Assembly: GCA_947165595.1 (NCBI GenBank)
Contig: CAMVAV010000010.1
Span: forward strand, 1-49,218
Length of the DNA stretch: 49,218 nucleotides
From: an uncultured Clostridia bacterium
Lineage (GTDB): Bacteria > Bacillota > Clostridia > Oscillospirales > Oscillospiraceae
Direction of reading: 5' to 3'
Below are positions 8,847-15,215 of this stretch, piece after piece. Made by a program: the position numbers and the translations under genes. Position 1 is the first letter of the stretch; every line of letters starts with the position of its first letter. Below the pieces are notes generated by a model. That model was not told the origin of the DNA. It was given only the letters and a program-made list of their open reading frames with translations, and made no database searches.

Positions 8847-8874
8847 GGGGGAGGCGCCTGGCGGCGCCTCCCCC
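8847..8874 (-). terminator. Perfect 12-bp hairpin behind the symporter gene
   Basis: Arms 8847-8858 and 8863-8874 are perfectly complementary around a 4-nt loop, 27 nt after the symporter stop codon. There is no T tract, so termination is inferred from position and stability. Confidence 0.5.
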
Positions 8875-8900
8875 GTGGGTCGTATGTCTTTTCTTTTCGC

Positions 8901-10133
8901 TTACGCGTGGGGCTGGATCTTGCCGCCCTCCCACTTGGTGACGCACAGCGAGCAGCTGATGTCGCCGGTGACGTTGAGGCAGGTGCGGCCCATGTCGAAC
9001 AGACGGTCGACGCCGTAGATGATCATGATCATATTGACGTCGATGCCCATGGCGGTGAGGACCATGGCGAGCATGATCATGCCCGCGCCCGGCGTGCCCG
9101 CCGTGCCGATGGAAGCGAGCGTCGCGGTGACGACGATGATGACCATCTGGCCGATGGTGAGGTGGATGCCCGCGCAGGAGGCGAGGAAGATGGTCGCCAC
9201 ACACTGATAGATCGCGGTGCCGTCCATGTTGATCGTCGCGCCGAGCGGCAGGACGAAGGAGGAGATGTCGTTCTCCGCGCCCAGCATATCCGCGCACTCC
9301 TTGGAGACCGGCAGCGTCGCGGCGGAGGAGGTCGAGGTGAACGCGAAGATCATCGCGGGACCCGCGCCCTTGAAGAACGTGATTGGGTTGACGCCGGCGA
9401 ACGCCTTGGCGGAGAAGGAGTAGATGAGGATCGCGTGGAGCGCGTAGCCGATGTAGGCGCACAGCAGCACCAGCGCGAGGGAGCCGAGGATGTTGGGCCC
9501 CTGCGTGGCGACGACCCAGGTCATCATGGCGAACACGCCGATGGGGCTGAGGCTGATGATGAAGGTCATGACCTTGTCGATCACGGCGTAGAAGCTGCCG
9601 ACGATGTCCTTGGCGAGCTTCGCCTTCTCGCCCGCGGCGAGGATACCGCCGCCGAGCAGCAGGGCGATGATGATGACCTGGAGCATGTCGGCGTTGGTGA
9701 ACGCCGCCCACATATTGCTCGGGAACATGGCGACCAGGGTGTCCATGAAGGGCTGGCTGGTCTTGCCGGTCCACTCCGCGCCCTCGGCGTTTTGCAGGAC
9801 CGGGAACAGTCCCGCGCCGTCAAAGATGTTGGCGAGCACGAGCCCGATCACGCAGGCGATGGCGGTCGTGGCAAGGAAGTAGACAACCGTCTTCCAGCCG
9901 ACGGAGCCGACCTTCTTCATGTCGCCCATGGAGATGATGCCGTCGATCATCGACAGCAGCACCACGGGCACGACCAGGAACTTGAGCAGGTTGACGAAGA
10001 TCGTACCGAAGGGCTTGAGGTAGCTCGCCGTGAAGTCGGCAAGCCCCGCAAAGTAACAGATCAGGCCCAGTACGACGCCGACCACCAATGCGACCACGAT
10101 CTGCATCGGCAGACTCATTTTTTTCTTTTCCAT
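8901..10133 (-). CDS. Dicarboxylate/amino acid:cation symporter (DAACS family)
   Basis: A 410-residue membrane transporter of the GltP/GltT/DctA family, coupling uptake of an acidic amino acid or C4-dicarboxylate to Na+ or H+. Family motifs are present in order: LKFLVVPVVLLSMIDGI in the first half, the serine-rich hairpin TSTSSAATLPVS, the NMDGTAIYQ motif and GTPGAGMIMLAMVL in hairpin 2. Length and about eight helices plus two re-entrant loops are typical. Substrate choice cannot be read confidently. A monocistronic unit with its own promoter (10187-10215) and a trailing hairpin; GGGAG precedes the ATG. Confidence 0.92.
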   Translation of the reverse strand: MEKKKMSLPMQIVVALVVGVVLGLICYFAGLADFTASYLKPFGTIFVNLLKFLVVPVVLLSMIDGIISMGDMKKVGSVGWKTVVYFLATTAIACVIGLVLANIFDGAGLFPVLQNAEGAEWTGKTSQPFMDTLVAMFPSNMWAAFTNADMLQVIIIALLLGGGILAAGEKAKLAKDIVGSFYAVIDKVMTFIISLSPIGVFAMMTWVVATQGPNILGSLALVLLCAYIGYALHAILIYSFSAKAFAGVNPITFFKGAGPAMIFAFTSTSSAATLPVSKECADMLGAENDISSFVLPLGATINMDGTAIYQCVATIFLASCAGIHLTIGQMVIIVVTATLASIGTAGTPGAGMIMLAMVLTAMGIDVNMIMIIYGVDRLFDMGRTCLNVTGDISCSLCVTKWEGGKIQPHA

Positions 10134-10186
10134 GTACTCACACTCCCATTTTTAGTCCCGGCGACACACGACACCGAGCTGTTTAT

Positions 10187-10215
10187 ACTATACCATTTTA
10201 TGTCACCGTTTGCAA
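10187..10215 (-). promoter_or_regulatory. Promoter of the symporter gene
   Basis: On the minus strand, TTGCAA (10210-10215), a 17-nt spacer, TATAGT (10187-10192), about 55 nt upstream of the start codon. Confidence 0.7.
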
Positions 10216-10308
10216 CGAAGGCGCGCGCTTTTGTGCTTTTTCGGCATTTTGACTATTCTGCCCAGTTTGCGGCGCCGCGGCCGGCACATTCTTGGTGAAG
10301 CTGCCGTC

Positions 10309-10337
10309 TTGCATTTTGGGTCCCTATCCGCTAATCT
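10309..10337 (+). promoter_or_regulatory. Candidate promoter of the uracil permease leader
   Basis: TTGCAT (10309-10314), a 17-nt spacer, TAATCT (10332-10337). The -10 box is imperfect, but it sits at the right distance from the leader reading frame. Confidence 0.45.
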
Positions 10338-10372
10338 ATGTAATTGAAAATTCCAGCAGGGAGGACACCGCG

Positions 10373-10465
10373 ATGACGCTTCGGGCAGTGAACCGTAAAA
10401 TGGCTCCCGCCGCAGGCGTTTTTATTCCCTTCCTTGCTGTTTTTATTGGTTCGTTTCGTCGGTAG
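10373..10465 (+). CDS. Putative 30-residue leader peptide of the uracil permease gene
   Basis: An ATG at 10373 with a GGGAGG box 8 nt upstream opens a 30-codon frame (MTLRAVNRKMAPAAG then a hydrophobic FIPFLAVFIG and SFRR). The codons from 10419 onward run through a very U-rich stretch. The TAG stop (10463-10465) lies inside the left arm of a terminator hairpin (10457-10478). This geometry matches translation-coupled attenuators such as the E. coli pyrBI leader. The peptide itself has no recognised function; it could alternatively be a small membrane protein. Confidence 0.55.
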   Translation: MTLRAVNRKMAPAAGVFIPFLAVFIGSFRR

Positions 10466-10488
10466 ATTTCTGCCGGCGTTATTTTTTT
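10408..10488 (+). promoter_or_regulatory. Putative pyrimidine-responsive transcription attenuator
   Basis: In order: a small GC hairpin at 10408-10418 (arms CGCC and GGCG) directly followed by T5, a T-rich tract to about 10456, then a terminator with a 9-10-bp stem (10457-10466 and 10469-10478, G-T pairs included) and TTATTTTTTT at 10479-10488. The permease start codon is 40 nt further on. A pause hairpin with a U tract, a coupled leader frame and a terminator is the layout of UTP-sensing attenuation. No PyrR-binding consensus was recognised. Confidence 0.55.
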
Positions 10489-10528
10489 GCACCGATCCGC
10501 AAACCAGAGAAAGTGAAGGAGAGAAGCG

Positions 10529-11866
10529 ATGAAAAAAGAACTCGGTCAGGAACCCATCTACGACGCGCGCGAGCTTGGGACTCCGCGCATGCTCGTGCTC
10601 GGACTCCAGCACCTGTGCGCCATGTTCGGCGCGACGGTGGTGGTCCCCATCATCATCAGCGGCGCCTACGGCCTGCCGATGACGGTGCAGACCACGCTGC
10701 TGATGGCGGGCCTCGGCACGCTGCTGTTCCACGTCCTCACAAAGTTCAAGGTGCCCGCCTTCCTCGGCTCGTCCTTCGCCTACCTCGGCGGCTTCGGCAT
10801 CATCGGCAGCCTGGACGCCGGCAAGTACGCCACGATGTCGCCGGACGACAAGCTCGCCTACGCCCTCGGCGGCGTGGTGGTCGCGGGACTTCTGTATCTG
10901 GTGCTCGCGCTGCTCTTTAAGCTCATCGGCGTGCAGAAGGTCATGCGCTTCTTCCCGCCCATCGTCACCGGCCCGATCATCATTCTCGTCGGACTGCACC
11001 TCGCCGGCTCCGCGGTGGACAACGCCAGCCAGAACTGGGGCATCGCGCTCGTCTCGATCGTCATCGTCATCGCGGTCAACATCTGGGGCAAGGGCATGAT
11101 CAAGATCATCCCGATCCTGCTCGGCGTCCTCGGCGGCTGCATCGTCGCGGCGATCACGGGCAACATGAGTTTCGAGGCGGTGCACACCGCCAGCTTCGTC
11201 GGCCTTCAGAAGTTCACCCTCGCGAAGTTCGACCTCACCGCCATCCTCGTCATGGCGCCCATCGCGATTGCCGCGATGATGGAGCACATCGGCGACGTGT
11301 CCGCCATCTCCTCCACCACCGGCTCCAACTTCATCGAGGATCCGGGTCTGCACCGCACCCTGATGGGCGACGGCCTCGCCACGGCGCTCGCCGGCTTCTT
11401 CGGCGGCCCCCCGAACACGACCTACGGCGAAAACACCGGCGTTCTGGTGCTCTCCAAGGTCTACGACCCGCGCGTCGTGCGCCTCGCCGCCTACTTTGCG
11501 ATCATTCTCTCCTTCTCCCCCAAGTTTGACGCACTCGTCACCTCCGTCCCGGCGGCGGTCATCGGCGGCGTGAGCTTCATCCTCTACGGCATGATCGCGG
11601 CGGTCGGCGTGCGCAACGTCGTCGAGAACCGCGTGGACCTGACCAAGTCCCGCAACCTGATCATCGCGGCGGTCATCTTCGTCAGCGGTCTCGGCATCAG
11701 CGGCATCACCTTCACGCTCGGCGGCGCGGACGTCACGATCACCGGCATGGCGATCGCCGCCCTCGCGGGCGTCCTGCTCAACGCGATCCTGCCCGGCAAC
11801 GACTACGAGTTCGGCTCCAGCGTCGCGGGCGACAAGGCCGCCGACCTCGGCAGCTACGGCGCGTAA
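10529..11866 (+). CDS. Uracil permease (NCS2 family, UraA/PyrP-like)
   Basis: A 445-residue nucleobase:cation symporter with 12-14 membrane segments. Signatures: LGLQHLCAMFGATVVVP in TM1, the proton-coupling acidic residue in AMMEHIGDVSAISSTTG, and GGPPNTTYGENTGVLVLSKV, which is typical of uracil rather than xanthine/urate permeases. Length is normal. The ATG at 10529 has AAGGAGAG 6 nt upstream. Expression probably depends on read-through of the terminator at 10457-10488. The gene is followed by its own terminator at 11890-11924. Confidence 0.93.
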   Translation: MKKELGQEPIYDARELGTPRMLVLGLQHLCAMFGATVVVPIIISGAYGLPMTVQTTLLMAGLGTLLFHVLTKFKVPAFLGSSFAYLGGFGIIGSLDAGKYATMSPDDKLAYALGGVVVAGLLYLVLALLFKLIGVQKVMRFFPPIVTGPIIILVGLHLAGSAVDNASQNWGIALVSIVIVIAVNIWGKGMIKIIPILLGVLGGCIVAAITGNMSFEAVHTASFVGLQKFTLAKFDLTAILVMAPIAIAAMMEHIGDVSAISSTTGSNFIEDPGLHRTLMGDGLATALAGFFGGPPNTTYGENTGVLVLSKVYDPRVVRLAAYFAIILSFSPKFDALVTSVPAAVIGGVSFILYGMIAAVGVRNVVENRVDLTKSRNLIIAAVIFVSGLGISGITFTLGGADVTITGMAIAALAGVLLNAILPGNDYEFGSSVAGDKAADLGSYGA

Positions 11867-11889
11867 TACAAAGCATCCGGCCACCCACA

Positions 11890-11924
11890 GGGGGAGGGGC
11901 GATACGCCTCTCCCCCTTGATTTT
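11890..11924 (+). terminator. Terminator of the uracil permease gene
   Basis: An 11-bp stem (11890-11900 with 11906-11916, one G-T pair), a 5-nt loop and the T-rich tail TTGATTTT. Confidence 0.8.
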
Positions 11925-11927
11925 ACC

Positions 11928-11956
11928 TTGCAAAAGCGCCCCATCGATGATAAAGT
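11928..11956 (+). promoter_or_regulatory. Promoter of the GPH transporter gene
   Basis: TTGCAA (11928-11933), a 17-nt spacer, TAAAGT (11951-11956), about 48 nt before the start codon. Confidence 0.6.
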
Positions 11957-12003
11957 ATTCATACCATACGGCATACATGACCGTTCGGAAGGGAGAGGCG
12001 CGC

Positions 12004-13497
12004 ATGGACGAGCAAAGGATCATCAAAAAGAACCTCATCATGTTCCCCCTTGGGACGATCGGACGGGACATGATGTACAACCTCGTGACGAGCTATCTGC
12101 TGACCTTCGTGCTCTTCACGCACAAGCTGACCGCGGCGCAGCTGTCCGCGATCACGGCGATCATGGTCGCCGCCCGCGTGTTCGACGCGCTCAACGACCC
12201 CATCATGGGCAACATCATCGAGCGCACGCGCACCAAATGGGGCAAGTTCAAGCCCTGGCTGACCGTCGGCATCCTCTCGACCTCGGTGGTGGTCTACCTC
12301 GCGTTCAACGTACAGCTCCAGGGCTGGACGTTCGTCTGGTTCTTCGGGCTGATGTACTTCCTCTACAGCATCACCTACACCATGCACGACATCTCCTACT
12401 GGGGCATGGTCCCGGCGCTGAGCTCCGACGCCGACACCCGCAACCAGTACACCTCCCGCGCGACGCTGTGCGCGGGCATCGGCGGCGTGCTGGCGGCGTC
12501 GTTCATCCCGATGTTCACCGCGGGCGGCAACACCATCGGCGGCAACGCCGTGACCGCCTATGGGCGCGTGGCGCTTGTCATCGCGCTCCTGGGCCCCGCG
12601 TTCCTCGCCTTCACGATCTTCGGCGTCACCGAGCAGCGCGATTATAACGCCGATCCCGTGCCCCCCGTCAGCTTCAAGAAGATCGTCGGCACGATCACGG
12701 GGAACGATCAGCTGCTGTGGATCGCGCTGATCTTCCTGCTGCAGCAGATCGGCAACGGCATCGTCATGGCGGGCGTGGGTCAGACCTACATCTACGTCGA
12801 ATTCGGCTACGAGGGCGGCTTCTTCACCGTGTTCCAGATGCTCGGCATGATGGTGACGGCATTTTTGATGATCTTCTACCCCGCTATCTCCCGCAAGACG
12901 CCGCGCAAGAAGCTCATGCACATCCTGATGCTGATCTCCACCGTCGGCTACGCCGTCATGTTCCTGCCCGCGCTCGTGCTCCAAACCGGCGCGGCGCGGC
13001 TCGCGGGCTTCGACGTCAAGTTCCTCATCATCACGCTGGGCTACATGCTGGCGAATTTCGGCCAATACGGCTTCTACCTCATCATGATGATCTCCATCAT
13101 GAACACGGTGGAGTACAACGAGTACAAGCACGGCACGCGCGACGAGGGCATCGTCTCCTCCCTGCGCCCGTTCCTGACGAAGCTGGCGTCGGCGCTGACG
13201 GTCGCCATCGCGAACGCCGCCTACATCGCCTTCAACATCATCCAGTACACCAACGGCATCGCCGGGCTCGAACAGGACGCGAACGCCGGCACGATCACCG
13301 CCGAGCAGAAGGCGGAGCAGATCACGGCGCTGCTGCAGCAGGTGCAGCCGGGCCAGTCCTTCGGGCTGCTGGTGGTGATGACCGCGCTGCCCTTCGTGCT
13401 GATGCTGCTGTCGTATCTTCTCTACCAGCGCCGCTACAAGCTGGACGAGGAGGAGTACGCGCGCATCTGCAAAGAGCTGGAGGCGCGCAAGGCGTGA
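12004..13497 (+). CDS. GPH-family sugar:cation symporter (MelB-like MFS transporter)
   Basis: A 497-residue, 12-helix transporter of the glycoside-pentoside-hexuronide family. Diagnostic parts are the N-terminal FPLGTIGRDMMYNLVTSYL, RVFDALNDPIMG followed by RTRTKWGKFKPW between TM2 and TM3, and SYWGMVPALSSDADTRNQYTS. The MFS signature of the second half includes AISRKTPRKKLM. The ATG at 12004 follows GGGAGAGG; an earlier in-frame start has no such box. The GH2/glycosyltransferase-like genes just downstream on the other strand suggest a glycoside as substrate, but that is context only. Confidence 0.9.
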   Translation: MDEQRIIKKNLIMFPLGTIGRDMMYNLVTSYLLTFVLFTHKLTAAQLSAITAIMVAARVFDALNDPIMGNIIERTRTKWGKFKPWLTVGILSTSVVVYLAFNVQLQGWTFVWFFGLMYFLYSITYTMHDISYWGMVPALSSDADTRNQYTSRATLCAGIGGVLAASFIPMFTAGGNTIGGNAVTAYGRVALVIALLGPAFLAFTIFGVTEQRDYNADPVPPVSFKKIVGTITGNDQLLWIALIFLLQQIGNGIVMAGVGQTYIYVEFGYEGGFFTVFQMLGMMVTAFLMIFYPAISRKTPRKKLMHILMLISTVGYAVMFLPALVLQTGAARLAGFDVKFLIITLGYMLANFGQYGFYLIMMISIMNTVEYNEYKHGTRDEGIVSSLRPFLTKLASALTVAIANAAYIAFNIIQYTNGIAGLEQDANAGTITAEQKAEQITALLQQVQPGQSFGLLVVMTALPFVLMLLSYLLYQRRYKLDEEEYARICKELEARKA

Positions 13498-13521
13498 TCC
13501 CCTTTCATACATATAATACTA

Positions 13522-13660
13522 CTTTCAAATTAAAAGATTTAATTTGAAAGGCGCGTGCTGCGCACGCTGGTTTTGCGCCAAAGGCGCAAAACACGTCTCA
13601 TGCGAAATTTAACGCCGCTGCGCGGCTATAAAACGATTTTCAATCGTTTTAATAAATTTC
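13522..13660. repeat. Cluster of five short-loop hairpins nested in an intergenic region
   Basis: Between the convergent transporter and glycosyltransferase-like genes. Perfect inverted repeats, each with a 3-nt loop: 13522-13534/13538-13550 (13 bp), 13553-13558/13562-13567 (6 bp), 13571-13579/13583-13591 (9 bp), 13614-13618/13622-13626 (5 bp) and 13630-13638/13642-13650 (9 bp). The last two are enclosed by an outer 8-bp stem, 13604-13611 with 13653-13660, giving a cloverleaf-like fold. A terminator hairpin follows at once. Confidence 0.8.
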
Positions 13661-13665
13661 AGTAT

Positions 13666-13699
13666 AAAGCCCGCGGTTCGCGGAACCGCGGGCTTTTTT
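13666..13699. terminator. Bidirectional terminator between convergent genes
   Basis: A 14-bp perfect stem (13666-13679 with 13683-13696), a 3-nt loop and T6 on the plus strand (13694-13699); the mirrored A/T flank also serves the minus-strand gene ending at 13722. Confidence 0.85.
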
Positions 13700-13721
13700 C
13701 GTCACGTTTCTATACTATTTG

Positions 13722-15215
13722 TTATTTATTCGACAAATTATCCTTTTTGTCACCGTTTTTCAGCCCCATCGCCAGCTTAACCACATTGTACGCGCCGTCG
13801 TAAACCCCCGCCGCCTTGTTGGTGAGGATCGACTGCACCATCCCGGCGAAGAGCGTTTCCTCATCGAGCAGGAGGTCGAGCATCTGGAGCGTGTGGGGGA
13901 TATCCTCACACTCGAGCGTGCCGTCGCCCAGCTCGGCGGAGTGGATGGCGCCCCAGCGCTCGTGTCCGCCGATGCGCTTGAGAAAAAGCTTCGGCACGGG
14001 ATAGAACGCCAGCTCGCTCGGCTTGGTCGCCAGCACGTCGCACGAGCGCATCAGGAGGTTGGTGCAGTAGACCGCCTCGAAAATGTCATGGTGATAAAAG
14101 GCGTGAACCCCTTCCACTTTACCCTCCGCCGCGTCAGCGGCAAAGCGGGTGGTCTCCGCCCAGTCGTCGAAGTGCTCCGCCGAGAGCGCGGCAAGGCCGT
14201 CCACCGTCTGCGTCAGCTCGTCCCAGACCTTGCGGTAGTCGCCCACGTTGACGTAGAGCGCCGCGCGTCCCGCCCGCACGGCGGGCAGCAGATGCGAGAT
14301 GACGGCTGCGAACAACTCCCGCTGCGCTCCCGCGCCGCCGATGGTCAGCAGGAAGCGGAGCGGCTCGCCGTTCCTTTTCCGTGCCAGCCGCGCGGCGCAG
14401 TCCTTTTCCAGATTCGCCACGAGCTCATGGTCGACGTAGTGCCCCGTGTAGACGAGGCTGTCCGCCGGCATGGGCCGCAGCACCTCCTTCCCGCGCATCC
14501 CGTTGAGGATGCGGTAGCCCATATAGGACTGGTGCGTCTGGATGGTATGGACGCTCCCCTCGGCGAGGTGCAGCGCCATGGGCCAGTTGTCCGGGATGGC
14601 ATTGACGACATACTTCATTCCCGCGTGCAGCGCCGCCTGCGCGGGCCAGACGTGCGTGCCGATGAGCGGGATATCCTTCGGCACGTTGGCGAACACCGCC
14701 GCCATCAGCTCCGCGTTCTTCTGGTCGGAGGCGTTGTAGCTCAGCTTCCGGAAGCCCTCGTAGTTGACCGGCTCCCAGACGAGCTTGTTGAAGAGCCAAA
14801 ACCTCTGCGACAGGCGCGAGCCGAGGGAATAGAGCTCGTTCTGCGCGCCGATGACCTTGGTGCAGGTCGTCTCGGGATAGCTGTTGAGGTCCATCCAGTA
14901 CGGGGTATAGCCCAGCGCGTGCGCCGCCGACGCCATCGCGATCGAGATGCGGTAATGTCCGAAGCCCATGCGGATGTTGCCGACGATGACGCCCTTCTCG
15001 CGGTCGAAGGCGCCGTCGCCCGTGCCCTCCGCCACGCGGATGTCGCGCACACCCAGCGGCGCGTAAAGACAGGCGTTGTCAACCAGCTTTGCCGGGTAGT
15101 TTGCAGCTGTGTCGTCCCCGTATTTGCGGGCGTATTTCGCCTTTGACCGGAGCGCCTTTTCATACTCCTTCGGCGAGATCTCGTTGCCGAAGATCCTTCT
15201 TGCTCTGTCCTCCAT
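13722..15215 (-). CDS. Glycosyltransferase-like protein (GT-B fold suspected), function unknown
   Basis: A 497-residue soluble protein with no signal peptide. Two features resemble GT-B enzymes such as MGDG synthase/MurG: an N-terminal glycine motif followed by a helix, GNIRMGFGHYRISIAMASAA, and a C-terminal donor-site-like segment LATKPSELAFYPVPKLF before an acidic stretch. The middle holds VNAIPDNWPMALHLAEGSVH and RFLLTIGGAGAQRELF, the latter reminiscent of the GGxxG loop between Rossmann domains. Neither donor nor acceptor can be read. The start overlaps the stop of the GH2 gene by one base (TGATG), so glycosidase and this protein are coupled and probably act in one pathway. Confidence 0.65.
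   Translation of the reverse strand: MEDRARRIFGNEISPKEYEKALRSKAKYARKYGDDTAANYPAKLVDNACLYAPLGVRDIRVAEGTGDGAFDREKGVIVGNIRMGFGHYRISIAMASAAHALGYTPYWMDLNSYPETTCTKVIGAQNELYSLGSRLSQRFWLFNKLVWEPVNYEGFRKLSYNASDQKNAELMAAVFANVPKDIPLIGTHVWPAQAALHAGMKYVVNAIPDNWPMALHLAEGSVHTIQTHQSYMGYRILNGMRGKEVLRPMPADSLVYTGHYVDHELVANLEKDCAARLARKRNGEPLRFLLTIGGAGAQRELFAAVISHLLPAVRAGRAALYVNVGDYRKVWDELTQTVDGLAALSAEHFDDWAETTRFAADAAEGKVEGVHAFYHHDIFEAVYCTNLLMRSCDVLATKPSELAFYPVPKLFLKRIGGHERWGAIHSAELGDGTLECEDIPHTLQMLDLLLDEETLFAGMVQSILTNKAAGVYDGAYNVVKLAMGLKNGDKKDNLSNK

Noticed and set aside
8847-8874. Insertion-sequence inverted repeat
   Set aside because: The 12-bp perfect palindrome has a 4-nt loop and no transposase or target duplication nearby; a trailing hairpin of the symporter gene is simpler.
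10330-10528. PyrR-binding loop upstream of the uracil permease
   Set aside because: I looked for the PyrR consensus and saw no convincing match; the leader-peptide/U-tract/terminator layout explains the region better.
8706-13512. Antisense frames opposite the symporter and over the sugar transporter
   Set aside because: Same low-complexity His/Asp/Arg-rich composition typical of frames opposite membrane-protein genes; no start signals.
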